64,000 nt of DNA from Fredinandcohnia quinoae (GTDB lineage Bacteria; Bacillota; Bacilli; Bacillales; Bacillaceae_L): positions 152,829 through 216,828 of the forward strand of contig NZ_JAKTTI010000003.1 in assembly GCF_022427965.1 (NCBI RefSeq), read 5' to 3'. Numbering within the stretch: position 1 is the first letter of the stretch; the number at the start of each line of letters is the position of its first letter. The notes beneath the pieces are model-generated. The model saw only the letters and a program-made list of their open reading frames with translations, had not been told where the DNA came from and did not search any database. Made by a program: the position numbers and the translations under genes. Positions 6,589-16,387 of the stretch are shown here, one piece after another.

Positions 6589-9500
6589 GCCAAACTCACC
6601 TCTTCAAGCATTCGCAGGCCTTGTTGTTTTTTCACTGTTTCAAGTACACTTGAGTACATATGTCTCGTGTCCTTATGTTTCGTCCTCTCGGTAAACATCT
6701 TCGTACTACCAATTAACACTAGCAGCTCTCTTGCTCTTGATAAGGCAACATTTAGCCTTCTGTAATCCTTCGCAAATCCGATATCATCTTGCTTATTATC
6801 ATGATTTCGCACCATACTTAGTAGAATCACATCCATTTCCATGCCTTGGAATCTATCCACTGTTCCTGTACGAATCGTTAAGTGAGGCAAGTGAAGCTCC
6901 TGATGAATCATGCGATCGAGCCTTTTCACCTGTTCTCCATAAAAGCTAATGACACCAATGCTTTTTGTCTCATCAGTGACCATTCTTCCGGCTTGCTTTG
7001 CTAGTCCCACCGCTTCATTCAATTCCGTAAGCATCTCACCAATCCTACTCAATTCCGCCGGGTTATAGAGGCTTTTTCCACCTTTCATTCTTTCTTCAAA
7101 AAACGCAGGCTCGTTCGGCATATCTACCCACAATAAGTGATTGTGTCGCTGAATGTGAGTCGATTCTAGCATATGATCTCTCACCAAATCAGAGTCAGTC
7201 AAGCCACATTGAAGTCGATCGTCTTCCTGCTCATAAAATTGAGTAATGGTTTCCATAATGCTTTCGTGCATTCGATATTGGATTGCGAGCATCGTTTTAT
7301 TACTTTTTGGCAGATTTTTAAACAATCGTTCAAACAACGACTCTTTTAATAGCTTTTCTAATTCAGCTTTTCCTTCAAAATTATCACTGTCTTCCGCCAT
7401 TTCCTGTAGCGTTTCCTCCAAAGTATCATTTCCTAATAGAGGTGGTAGCTGATGGTGATCACCGACTAAAATGATTTTTTTCCCCTTAAGCATCGGCAAC
7501 AGCAACTCTGGCGGGGTTGCTTTTGATACTTCATCAATAATGACCACATCAAATACAGGATAGCTTTCAATAAAATCCTTGCGAGCAGATGCCACACAAG
7601 TTGTTCCAATGACATTGGAATGCTTTACGTAAAGCTTGCGAATTTCGTTCAAGTCATGATCATTGGCTTCTTCCAGTAAGGAAAGCCACTTCCCTTGGAT
7701 TGATTGGAATAGGGGCAACTTTTGTCTTTCCTGTTTTAATGACTCTCGTGTAAATGAGATACTCGCTAATTTCGTTAACACTTTTTCATGCTCAGCTTCT
7801 GGCACAGTCGAAAGGATTTCCTGTAAAGGTTCTAGTTCTTCTTCCTTTTCCTTAAGCAGCTTAGTCATTTGTTCTAAGCTGGATTCAATTTCTGCCCGTT
7901 TCTGTTCCACTTCTTGAAGCTGAAGCTCTTCCTTTGCTCGTTTTTGAACATTCATTTCAACCCGAAGCTTCGCTTGCTCGAGCTGTTCCTTCTTTTTTTG
8001 TAGGTCAAGCACTTGCTCTTCTCTTTGATACAGCAATTCCCTCCCATTTGGAATGAACTCAACGGATTGGGACATTTGCTTTTGCTTGTCTTGTAATCTC
8101 GTAAGCTTATTGCCCTGCTCCACCTTTTCCCTTTCATACTTTTGATAGATTAGTTTATTATCATTCTGAATAGGCTGGAGTTGATCAATCAGTTCCTGCT
8201 TCAATTGTTGGAGTGCTTCCTTCGCCATCTGGATATATGTTTTAAATGGCTTCAAACGTTTTGCTTTTTGCCAAACAAATAGTCTTCTCCCATATAATCC
8301 TTCAAGAAATGCAACTAGCCTTTGTGAGTGTATTGGTTGGTTTCCTTTCAACTCATTTCTAAGCTTGTCTAAAAACTGATCAATCTCCACAGCAGAAGTC
8401 CGATTGATCAATCGCTGTTGGATCTGGTCGCTTGAGATGTGCTGACGCTTCAAAAGCTGTTCAACATATAAAATTGCTCGATTGATCGTACCATTATAAT
8501 TCTTCAATTTATCCAATTGGTCAATGTTTCCGCGTATGTCATCGAACTGATCAATTAATTGTTGAATTCGTAAAGTTCGATTAATATTTCTCTCGAGGAT
8601 GATCCATTTTAAGCTATCGATTTTTTTGACAGCTATAATTCTTTCTATTAATGAATTGGCCTGTTCTACTTCCTTATTCCATTTTTCATATGCAGATAAA
8701 ATCTGTTCCATCTTTTGGTTATTTTCATTCAATTCGCCTTCAAGATCCTGTAATTCAACACTTTTTTGCAATCGTACTATTTCTTGCTGATGCGTTTCCC
8801 ACTCCGTTTGAATTGCTTCTATATGTGGCTCGCCTGCAAGAAATGTTTCATCTTCTTCAATATTGTCATTCAATAAAACAAGTGTTTCCTTGGACTCCTC
8901 TATCTTACTTAAAGCAGCCTGCTTTTCCTGCTCTGCAGCATTTATATCCTTATTATACGTATCAATGATTGATTGAATATCTTGATGCTGCTGCTCTGCT
9001 TTCTTCTTCGCTTCAAGCTCTGTCTTCACTCGTACAAGCATCTGCTGGAGCTGCTCATACTCCTGTTCATTCTCCATCCATTCAACCTCTAATTCAGATT
9101 CTCGTTGTTTACGAGCTTCGAATTGAGTTGAAACTTCCTGTAGTGTATGGTCTTTCCAATATTGACCGACATTTTCCTCAATAAACTTTTTTCCTTCTTC
9201 TTCAATACTTTCCGTTCGACCTACTCTTAGAATGCGGATGTCTTTATTTGCTAGCAATCGGCCAAGGGCGTTATCGACCGCTAAATTTGACTGTGAAGCA
9301 ACCAAAGTACGCAGTCCCGCTCTTGCATTTTGGAGACAAATTTCAGAAATTACGGTTGTTTTTCCGGTTCCAGGTGGTCCTTGAATGACGTATAGGTCTT
9401 CCGCAGACATAGCCCCTATGACCGCCTCTTGCTGAAACTCGTTCAATCGATTATGGAATTGTAATGTTGCTTGTTTTTTAATCTCTTTGACAGGGGGCTT

Positions 9501-10367
9501 GTTTTCAAATAAAAGGCGTTCAAGCTCTGGATTTGCAGCAAGTCCGTTCTCTAATTGCTTAAACCCTTGCCGTAATCTTTTTACCTGGCTTAAGGTTGCA
9601 AAATTACTAAAGATGACTTCCTTAGGATGGTTATTAAGACGCTGCTTCCGAGCCTGTTCCTCCATATAACCGTGTAATTCAACTTCTACGCTAGAAGTAG
9701 ATCGATTTGCCTTTAGCACCTTACCGATATCCTTGTCAATTCCTTTAAGTTTAACGCTCAAATCCTTGAGCAACTTCCATTCCTTTTCATTCAACTGACA
9801 GCCGATAATGGTTACTCGGGTGAAATCATCATTGTAGACCAACTTCGAATAACGAGTGGTCATATCAGGAATATCAGCAGTTCGCTCCTGAATTTTCAAA
9901 TACCCTTCCCAGCTTGCAATCCGTTTTTTCACATACATGGAGCTATCCTGTGCAACCGGCATGTTATGAATTACATCCAACAAATCAAGTGAAACCGGTT
10001 CACTACGCTGATTATTGAAATCAAACATGATATTGGCTGGTCGTCGCCAATTAGATTGTAATGGAAAATGTGCTGCTCTCGTCGTCACATTCGTCACAAT
10101 AAATCGATCAGGCTGCACGACACAATGAAGAACAACAACAAGCCCTTTACATGCAGCTGCTAGACTAACATTCGATGCATTGTCTAGAAACAATGCAGCC
10201 GATATAATTCGATCAGCTGATTTCGGATATTTTTCAATATAAACGTGATACGATTTTTCCAATAAAAAAAACGTTCGCTCATCTAAGCCGAGCTCCCGTA
10301 TCTTTTCCTTTGCCGTATTGGTCAAAGTTATCAGACACCGAAATGTCATATTCTGTGTCTTCACCAT
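6585..10367 (-). CDS. Upf1/Dna2-like SF1 helicase with long coiled-coil insert
   Basis: 1260 residues. Numbers here count from an in-frame GTG at 10388, 7 codons upstream; I prefer the ATG at 10367 because AGGTGG sits five bases ahead. An unassigned N-terminal domain (about 1-310) is followed by a Q-motif-like NEFQQEAV at 316 and Walker A GPPGTGKTT at 337. An insert of some 500 residues (about 400-900) is largely Glu/Gln/Lys coiled coil. Then come Walker B IIDEVSKATPPE (about 950), GDHHQLPPLL (about 978), TVDRFQGMEMD (about 1180) and RRLNVALSRAR (about 1212), the AAA_11/AAA_12 pattern of DNA/RNA helicases. No nuclease, PLD or protease domain follows. It heads a two-gene operon divergent from the TPR/GTPase gene. 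Confidence 0.9.
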   Translation of the reverse strand: MVKTQNMTFRCLITLTNTAKEKIRELGLDERTFFLLEKSYHVYIEKYPKSADRIISAALFLDNASNVSLAAACKGLVVVLHCVVQPDRFIVTNVTTRAAHFPLQSNWRRPANIMFDFNNQRSEPVSLDLLDVIHNMPVAQDSSMYVKKRIASWEGYLKIQERTADIPDMTTRYSKLVYNDDFTRVTIIGCQLNEKEWKLLKDLSVKLKGIDKDIGKVLKANRSTSSVEVELHGYMEEQARKQRLNNHPKEVIFSNFATLSQVKRLRQGFKQLENGLAANPELERLLFENKPPVKEIKKQATLQFHNRLNEFQQEAVIGAMSAEDLYVIQGPPGTGKTTVISEICLQNARAGLRTLVASQSNLAVDNALGRLLANKDIRILRVGRTESIEEEGKKFIEENVGQYWKDHTLQEVSTQFEARKQRESELEVEWMENEQEYEQLQQMLVRVKTELEAKKKAEQQHQDIQSIIDTYNKDINAAEQEKQAALSKIEESKETLVLLNDNIEEDETFLAGEPHIEAIQTEWETHQQEIVRLQKSVELQDLEGELNENNQKMEQILSAYEKWNKEVEQANSLIERIIAVKKIDSLKWIILERNINRTLRIQQLIDQFDDIRGNIDQLDKLKNYNGTINRAILYVEQLLKRQHISSDQIQQRLINRTSAVEIDQFLDKLRNELKGNQPIHSQRLVAFLEGLYGRRLFVWQKAKRLKPFKTYIQMAKEALQQLKQELIDQLQPIQNDNKLIYQKYEREKVEQGNKLTRLQDKQKQMSQSVEFIPNGRELLYQREEQVLDLQKKKEQLEQAKLRVEMNVQKRAKEELQLQEVEQKRAEIESSLEQMTKLLKEKEEELEPLQEILSTVPEAEHEKVLTKLASISFTRESLKQERQKLPLFQSIQGKWLSLLEEANDHDLNEIRKLYVKHSNVIGTTCVASARKDFIESYPVFDVVIIDEVSKATPPELLLPMLKGKKIILVGDHHQLPPLLGNDTLEETLQEMAEDSDNFEGKAELEKLLKESLFERLFKNLPKSNKTMLAIQYRMHESIMETITQFYEQEDDRLQCGLTDSDLVRDHMLESTHIQRHNHLLWVDMPNEPAFFEERMKGGKSLYNPAELSRIGEMLTELNEAVGLAKQAGRMVTDETKSIGVISFYGEQVKRLDRMIHQELHLPHLTIRTGTVDRFQGMEMDVILLSMVRNHDNKQDDIGFAKDYRRLNVALSRARELLVLIGSTKMFTERTKHKDTRHMYSSVLETVKKQQGLRMLEEVSLA

Positions 10368-10411
10368 GTGTCCACCTACTTTTAACACGAAAACGTAATT
10401 TTTATATAAGA

Positions 10412-10420
10412 ATTATAGCA
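10412..10420 (-). promoter_or_regulatory. Extended -10 promoter for the helicase operon
   Basis: Read on the minus strand the sequence is TGCTATAAT, a perfect extended -10 (TGnTATAAT), 45 bp ahead of the chosen helicase ATG. No convincing -35 was seen, which is tolerated in extended -10 promoters. Confidence 0.6.
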
Positions 10421-10561
10421 TACTCGACAGGTGCTTATGGGGTGTAAACAATTGCCACAAATAAAAATAGTGCCTAATCTCCGTTGTAATTACGATTTAA
10501 AAAACTGGATACCTCTCATTCGAATAGTCTTTTTACTGACAAACCCACAACTAGACTTTCC

Positions 10562-10606
10562 AACAACCGACATTAACTGAACCGTTGTTACGTATTTATT
10601 TATAAT
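10562..10606 (+). promoter_or_regulatory. Candidate promoter and small inverted repeat ahead of the TPR/GTPase gene
   Basis: The 404-bp divergent intergenic region carries a consensus TATAAT at 10601-10606 reading rightward, preceded by an AACAAC...GTTGTT inverted repeat (10562-10567 and 10584-10589) that could be an operator. The -35 match is weak. Nothing else in 10421-10771 looks coding or structured beyond the GGAGG site at about 10760. Confidence 0.35.
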
Positions 10607-10771
10607 AGGGATGAAAATGAAACATCACACATTGCGGATTTGACGCATAGGACGTGCTAATGCAAAAGCATTCCTTGCAACAGACGCTTATCCTTGAAGT
10701 GGGAGTAATACTGCATATTAAGTAGGATAGACATGCAGTGGACTCCAGTAAGAAAGTTTGGAGGTTTGTGT

Positions 10772-13405
10772 ATGACATCTGAGAATGAATTTATAACGAA
10801 GACGTATTATCAGGCTTTTATTTTAGAAAATGACAAGAGGCATCCAATTGAGATTCTTGGTGGGGCTTACTTAGCTGAACAGGAGAAGGAGCTATACGAC
10901 CTGTCTTATATACGTTTTGCACAAGGTGAAGTTTATTTTCACCATAAGGATTATGAAGCAGCCATATATAAATGGGAGAATATCGATAACGACCTGGCAC
11001 CATGGGCTAAAAAGAATATTGCCGATGCTTACTATGAGCTTGGGTTACTATCATCTGCGGAAGAGGTTTATAGCTCTATTTTATCAAACAATAAGATTCT
11101 TAACAGTGAGGTTTCATTAAATCTTTTCACACTATACATCGAGGGAAATAAGCTAGATTCCGCTTATCGTGTATTGCAGGAAACGATTAATGAAAATCCC
11201 GATTATCCTAATGTAACAACAATTGCAAAGCGTTTTTATGAGGAGCAGGAGGACTGGAAAAACGCAGTTGAGCTAGCAATCAATGAAGCTATGCGAACTG
11301 AATCCATTGAATGGTTTGATAACCTAATTCATTACAGCGAGGCCTGCCACAATCGTTCATTTTCACCGGATATTTTTATTCCCGTCTTACGGATGCTATA
11401 TGAACTTGACCAGCCAAAATTTAAACAGCTTACAGCTTTCATTTGGCAAAGTTATCAAAATTCATCCGATTATTTAAACTGGTTAGACTCCATCAATCAA
11501 ATTATGAAAGATTTAGAGATTGACCCTTATGATTCTTGGCATAAGATTTCAAACCTGTTTGAAGAATCATATATTGAATTAACGACGGGAGAATATCTAT
11601 TAAGTGATATCGGGACAATCATGCCAAAGTTAATGATAAATTGGTTTAATACGACCACAACATCGAATGGATTGGCCGCAGCTTCTGCCATCGTTGCGTG
11701 GAACGATATTTTCCCTTCAACAATCAAATCTGTCATCGTCAAAGAAGCAGCAATCATCCTAGAAAATGTACATAATGATGCATTAACCTTCGATGAATGC
11801 TACCATTTTATGAGAACAATGATTGAATGGGCAGGGAAAAATAATATCGAAACAAGTAGTCGTTTATTATGGGGCTTTCAGCAGCTTTTTGATATCGATG
11901 CTACAAACATTCTCGTACTTGGTAAAGGAAAAACTACTTTTCTTAACTCCATTTTAGGTGAGGAAGTCGTTAATTCTTCACTTACTAATTTTATGAGCAT
12001 TCAATTTGGTGTTGAGAAGGAAATTTCGATGGTGACCGATAGCGAACGCTTTCCACTAACTACATTGGATAATGTCACAAATCAAGACTCAATCATAGAA
12101 ATCAAGCTACCTTCTTCACTTCTCCAAAGATCAGGATTGAAGTTAAAAACAACCGGTGCATACGAGTACTTTACGGAGAAAAGGAGTACATTTGGTTATT
12201 TACCTGTGGTTGATGGTGTTTTAATTGTAAGTAGTGGCGAAACCCTAAACGGGAATGATTTTGACTATTTTGCACAAATTCAGCATTCTGTAAAAGAAAC
12301 TCCTATTTATTTTGTATTACCAAATATATTTGACGTTGAGAAAGTAAAAGAATACTTCCCTCACGCTGTTATTTTAGATTCCCGTGCTGCAAGAAATAAT
12401 GAGATACTCAGTACGATATCGTCAAGCCTTGTTCAGGAAAAAAATAGCAATCGAATTGAAAAACTCCTGTTTTTACTTAGAAAAATGATTACTAGTTTAC
12501 TAAAAAAACGGGTCGAAGCAGAAAGCAAACTTCAAGAGTCAATCTCACATAATGAAGAGTTCATTGCTAGACTTTCTGGTTTTGTAAATAGTCTAAGCGA
12601 TAAAGAAATTGAGCAAGGTCAAGAGATTATTGAATCATTCGACGCGGTAAAAACGGAGGTCAACAAGGTACTATCTGAAAAAATACCGAAAATACTTAAA
12701 AACTGCTCAAATTATATAAAAGAAGATAGTAATTTTAACCTGATACACATTGAATTAAATGAAAGAATGAATGAGGAGATTCAGAACCTTATAGATCAAG
12801 AGATAGGACCAAGTCTCTCTACATCTCTTCAATCTTGGATCGGAAATTCGAATCAGAAGCTATCAGAAACCCAAGCCTATCTTGATGAAATGAAGAATTC
12901 ACTCGCTGAGGGTTATCCGGATCAGGAACTTCACTTACAATGTGACTTTAAAGTGGTTGAGGACTGGCATCGAGACATCAATCGAATGACATACGGTATT
13001 CAAATCGAAAAGGAAAATATCATGCTTCGCCACAATCCTGTTCAAGTATTGCTGAAGAGTGCCGGAAAAGTGTTAAGCTTACTCCCTCAAAAACAGCAAG
13101 TATATCTATATAATCAGTATAAGAAATATGTTGAAAATGAGTCATATGATGATATTAGCGAATCCATCCAAAGGAAATTTTGGCTGCAATTCGACTTTTT
13201 CAAAAAATCACTAAAACAAGACGTCAATCTGTTCTATCAAGAGCCACTCAACGAATTATCTCAAACAATTGCAGAAACAATGGTTCGTGTAGAACAAAAC
13301 CAACAATCCCTAGCTAAAATGAAATCAAACCCAGAAATCTACTACGATCCATTAAAACTATTCGAAACACGTCTCGTTCAATACGAAAGAATGAATGTAA
13401 GATGA
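10772..13405 (+). CDS. TPR plus degenerate dynamin-like GTPase protein
   Basis: 877 residues from the ATG at 10772 (TTTGGAGG just upstream; an ATG at 10733 has no such site). The N-terminal half is alpha-helical with TPR-like repeats (AQGEVYFHHKDYEAAIYKWENI, ADAYYELGLLSSAEEVYSSIL, LFTLYIEGNKLDSAYRVLQETI). A GTPase-like segment begins NILVLGKGKTTFLNSILGEEVV at about residue 380, as in dynamin/GTP-binding proteins that reshape membranes. The P-loop is three residues short (G-K-GKT instead of GxxxxGKT). The DxxG and NKxD motifs are also eroded (KTTG and NIFD). The C-terminal 350 residues are helical, like a dynamin stalk. No transmembrane segment is evident. It is divergent from the helicase operon and a shared function is inferred. 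Confidence 0.85.
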   Translation: MTSENEFITKTYYQAFILENDKRHPIEILGGAYLAEQEKELYDLSYIRFAQGEVYFHHKDYEAAIYKWENIDNDLAPWAKKNIADAYYELGLLSSAEEVYSSILSNNKILNSEVSLNLFTLYIEGNKLDSAYRVLQETINENPDYPNVTTIAKRFYEEQEDWKNAVELAINEAMRTESIEWFDNLIHYSEACHNRSFSPDIFIPVLRMLYELDQPKFKQLTAFIWQSYQNSSDYLNWLDSINQIMKDLEIDPYDSWHKISNLFEESYIELTTGEYLLSDIGTIMPKLMINWFNTTTTSNGLAAASAIVAWNDIFPSTIKSVIVKEAAIILENVHNDALTFDECYHFMRTMIEWAGKNNIETSSRLLWGFQQLFDIDATNILVLGKGKTTFLNSILGEEVVNSSLTNFMSIQFGVEKEISMVTDSERFPLTTLDNVTNQDSIIEIKLPSSLLQRSGLKLKTTGAYEYFTEKRSTFGYLPVVDGVLIVSSGETLNGNDFDYFAQIQHSVKETPIYFVLPNIFDVEKVKEYFPHAVILDSRAARNNEILSTISSSLVQEKNSNRIEKLLFLLRKMITSLLKKRVEAESKLQESISHNEEFIARLSGFVNSLSDKEIEQGQEIIESFDAVKTEVNKVLSEKIPKILKNCSNYIKEDSNFNLIHIELNERMNEEIQNLIDQEIGPSLSTSLQSWIGNSNQKLSETQAYLDEMKNSLAEGYPDQELHLQCDFKVVEDWHRDINRMTYGIQIEKENIMLRHNPVQVLLKSAGKVLSLLPQKQQVYLYNQYKKYVENESYDDISESIQRKFWLQFDFFKKSLKQDVNLFYQEPLNELSQTIAETMVRVEQNQQSLAKMKSNPEIYYDPLKLFETRLVQYERMNVR

Positions 13406-13410
13406 TTGGA

Positions 13411-13438
13411 AAACCGCAGGGCAGTCCCTGCGGTTTTT
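13411..13438 (+). terminator. Terminator of the TPR/GTPase gene
   Basis: AAACCGCAGGG and CCCTGCGGTTTTT form a stem over a four-base loop, 5 bp behind the stop codon. Confidence 0.9.
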
Positions 13439-13461
13439 CCATTGGTTTCTGATTTTAACCT

Positions 13462-13482
13462 GAAGAACCGTCCCTTTGGTTT
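13462..13482. repeat. Short copy of the 'gaaccgtccct' dispersed repeat
   Basis: GAAGAACCGTCCCTTTGGTTT shares the AGAACCGTCCCT core with the hairpin repeats at 35336-35374, 43612-43655 and 47923-47984. Only one half and a short complementary TTGGTTT are present. Confidence 0.6.
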
Positions 13483-13519
13483 GAATTGGAGATCAGGCAC
13501 TGAATTGAGTTATCTTACA

Positions 13520-15442
13520 CTACTTATTCACGATACCGTTATACGTGTTTACTGTTAATAGATAATATCCGATATATATGCCGATAAAGGCGACCATAGC
13601 AGTTATCATAGGTACTAGCATATTTGTTCCAATGAGGTTCGACATGAAATTGCTAGTAAAATATAAAATCGCACTGCCGTGTAAGATACCTACAGTTAGG
13701 GGTAAACCAAAAACAAAAAGAGTCTGTTTTTTTATTGATTTTCGAATATCCTTTTTACTAACACCAATTTTACGTAAGATTTCATAATTTGGTTTTACTT
13801 CATTGGCCTCTGTTAACTGTTTAAAATAAATGATACTACCTGTTGCAGCTAAAAATACTAGACCTAAAAATCCAAAAATAAAGAGATTTAGTGCATTGCC
13901 TTCTTTTCCAGACTTATAATCCAAATAATAGGCAGAAGGTACTTGAAAATCCTCACCAATGAGTGCACGTAGTTTCATTGAGGTTACTTCTGTCGTCTTC
14001 TCATCCTCTACCTCGTAGGCTTTATAGACGAGAGGAGTCCTCTGCTTAGCAGCCTCATTAAAGATTTCATCATCCACGATTACAAAAAAATCTGGATAAT
14101 CAAAAGGGAGAATGCTTCCTTCGACCATATCAACAAAGGTTAGTTTACTTGTATCTTCTATATTCGGTATGGTTATTTCTTTTCCGTAAAAATCTGAATC
14201 CGTAAATTCTGTTAGTCTTGGTTTTACAACAGCTACCTCATCTTGCGACAGGGAAACATTCTGATCCCTATTTAAAGCATCTGACACTTGATTATAGGTA
14301 CTCTCAGATATGAGTTTGAAGGGCTGTGCTTCATATCCTAATTCAAAAGAAAGTTCACCATCGACTTCGATTACGGGAATTGTAACCTTAGCCATTACAG
14401 GATGTTTTTCATCTTCTTTAATTATTTCCTCTATGGTCGTATCGAATTCTTCCCCTTTAGACAAATGAGAATAGCTGAATGGAACCTCTTCCTCCGAAGC
14501 TTTTTCATTTCCATAATAGCCACTATATGTTGCACCGAACAAACTAATTGTAAAGGAACTTAGCAATGCGATGATTGTAAAAGTACGAGCACTTCCTCTC
14601 ACTCGATGCATAAGCTGTGAGGTTTCGATTAAGTTTGTTCCTCTGTAATAACGGGCCTTATTCTTTTTCGCTACTTTTAGTAAAAATACGGTTACCGAAC
14701 TGAAAAATAAATGTGTTCCAATGATAAGAATAAGTAAGGCAGAACCATAATTGGTAAAAACATAGGTACCTGTAAGCTCTTCAGGAAAAGGTCTTAAAAT
14801 TAACCAATAGCTTACTGTAAGTAGGATGATACCAATGATCGTTGAGACGAGAGACGTCTTTGGCTCTACTTCTCCTTTTTTCTCTGCATGAAATAATTCA
14901 ATTAACTTAAATTTATAGATTAAGCGATATCCTTGAATCGATGTAAATAAAATAATGACCATAAATACAAGAACTGTCTGAAGGATGGCTTCAAAGGATA
15001 TACCGAAGTCAACTTCAGCCGTTGCACCCATTAGCTTAATTAATACCATTGAAAACAATTTTGATAGTAATGTCCCAAAAAGAATTCCAATCACTAATGC
15101 AAGCAATCCCATTAATAAATTTTCATAAAACAGCATTCTTCCAATCGTTTTCTTACGTAAACCAAGCATCGAATACAATCCGACCTCTCGTTTCCTTTTC
15201 CTTGTAAAAAATGCACTCGAATATAAAATAAAAATGGCTACAAATATAAGTAGTACGATCGATGATGCTAGAAACAAAAATGCCATTGTTGCAGACTCAA
15301 GGATATTGTCTAGAATTTTTTCATTATATTGCAAAGATACAAATGTGTAGTAAATAACAATACTAAAAACGAATGAAACAAAGTATACGAGATAATTTTT
15401 GAAGTTTCCTTTCATATTCTTTGTTGCCAAACTAAATAACGT
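13520..15442 (-). CDS. BceB-type ABC transporter permease
   Basis: 640 residues of the FtsX/MacB-fold permease used by Bacillus peptide-antibiotic detoxification modules. The layout fits BceB: an N-terminal helix (FKNYLVYFVSFVFSIVIYYTF), several helices to about residue 310, then a large extracytoplasmic domain (about 325-535, rich in Glu, Asp and Thr) between hydrophobic segments, and three C-terminal helices. The domain senses peptides and passes the signal to the kinase in known systems. The start is the ATG at 15442 with GGAGGTGGGG upstream, overlapping the ATPase gene by 11 bp. A longer in-frame start at 15475 lacks support. Confidence 0.9.
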   Translation of the reverse strand, partial: TLFSLATKNMKGNFKNYLVYFVSFVFSIVIYYTFVSLQYNEKILDNILESATMAFLFLASSIVLLIFVAIFILYSSAFFTRKRKREVGLYSMLGLRKKTIGRMLFYENLLMGLLALVIGILFGTLLSKLFSMVLIKLMGATAEVDFGISFEAILQTVLVFMVIILFTSIQGYRLIYKFKLIELFHAEKKGEVEPKTSLVSTIIGIILLTVSYWLILRPFPEELTGTYVFTNYGSALLILIIGTHLFFSSVTVFLLKVAKKNKARYYRGTNLIETSQLMHRVRGSARTFTIIALLSSFTISLFGATYSGYYGNEKASEEEVPFSYSHLSKGEEFDTTIEEIIKEDEKHPVMAKVTIPVIEVDGELSFELGYEAQPFKLISESTYNQVSDALNRDQNVSLSQDEVAVVKPRLTEFTDSDFYGKEITIPNIEDTSKLTFVDMVEGSILPFDYPDFFVIVDDEIFNEAAKQRTPLVYKAYEVEDEKTTEVTSMKLRALIGEDFQVPSAYYLDYKSGKEGNALNLFIFGFLGLVFLAATGSIIYFKQLTEANEVKPNYEILRKIGVSKKDIRKSIKKQTLFVFGLPLTVGILHGSAILYFTSNFMSNLIGTNMLVPMITAMVAFIGIYIGYYLLTVNTYNGIVNK

Positions 15443-16199
15443 CATTTGCCCCACCTCCAAGTGCAGACAACACATCTAATACCTTTTGGAAAAATTCCTT
15501 TCGTGTTGATTTACCTTTTACAAGCTCGGTAAATAGTTTTCCATCTTTTATGAAGATCACTCTCTGACAATAGCTCGCTGCAAATGCATCATGTGTAACC
15601 ATTAGAATGGTTGCATGATCTTGTTCACTTAAATTCTTTAAGCTTTCTAATAGATCTGTCGCAGATTTTGAATCAAGTGCACCTGTTGGTTCATCAGCTA
15701 ACAAAAGACTTGGTTGGGCAATAATCGCACGTGATGCTGCTGTTCGTTGTTTTTGACCACCTGAAATTTGATAAGGATATTTATCTAAAATAGGACGGAT
15801 TCCAAATCTATCGGCAACTTCATCAACCCTCCGCTCTAGTTCCTGAACATTCATTTTTGCTAGAGCTAGTGGTAGTATTATATTTTCCTTAACGGTCAAC
15901 GTATCTAACAAGTTATAGTCTTGAAAAATAAAGCCTAGTTTATCCCTACGAAAGAATGATAGCTCATCTTCATTCATTTTGATTATATTTGTACCGTCAA
16001 TCCAAATATCACCTGATGAAGGTTCGTCAATTGTCGCGAGAACATTTAATAACGTTGATTTCCCAGCACCTGAAGGTCCCATTATCCCGACAAATTCACC
16101 TTCTTGAACGGTAAGATCTATCTTATCCAATGCTGTAAACACATGCCCTTTTGCCCCATATACTTTTTTTACTTGTTTTGCTTCTACAATTCTTTTCAT
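15432..16199 (-). CDS. BceA-type ABC transporter ATPase
   Basis: 255 residues that energise the partner permease. Walker A is GPSGAGKST near residue 41, Q-loop FQDYN near 92, signature ISGGQKQR near 143-150 and Walker B LLLADEPTGALD near 162-173, followed by the His switch MVTHD. All are intact. This is the MacB/LolD/BceA subclass that pairs with FtsX-like permeases. An AATGGAGGAATGAAATAG ribosome site lies before the ATG. It is first of two genes and divergent from the regulator gene across 188 bp that contains a likely operator. Confidence 0.93.
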   Translation of the reverse strand: MKRIVEAKQVKKVYGAKGHVFTALDKIDLTVQEGEFVGIMGPSGAGKSTLLNVLATIDEPSSGDIWIDGTNIIKMNEDELSFFRRDKLGFIFQDYNLLDTLTVKENIILPLALAKMNVQELERRVDEVADRFGIRPILDKYPYQISGGQKQRTAASRAIIAQPSLLLADEPTGALDSKSATDLLESLKNLSEQDHATILMVTHDAFAASYCQRVIFIKDGKLFTELVKGKSTRKEFFQKVLDVLSALGGGANDVI

Positions 16200-16273
16200 C
16201 TATTTCATTCCTCCATTTAGGATGCTTTCATTTGGTATGCTTCTATCATATAATAAGCAACCATTATCCAAAC

Positions 16274-16308
16274 TTACGATTTTGATGGCTAACCTTACAA
16301 TTTTGTCA
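16274..16308 (-). promoter_or_regulatory. BceR-like operator with a degenerate second copy
   Basis: TTACA-ATTT-TGTCA at 16295-16308 fits the BceR-type inverted repeat (TNACA-N4-TGTAA, one mismatch). Twenty-one bases away a weaker direct copy, TTACGATTTTGATG, starts at 16274, two helical turns apart. The position, 75-110 bp ahead of the ABC ATPase gene, fits activation by the adjacent response regulator. Confidence 0.65.
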
Positions 16309-16387
16309 CCACGATGCAAATATCTTTGTAATAAAGTAAGATTAGTTTGATAACGTACTACATTTTTTAATAATCTGGAGGTACGCA

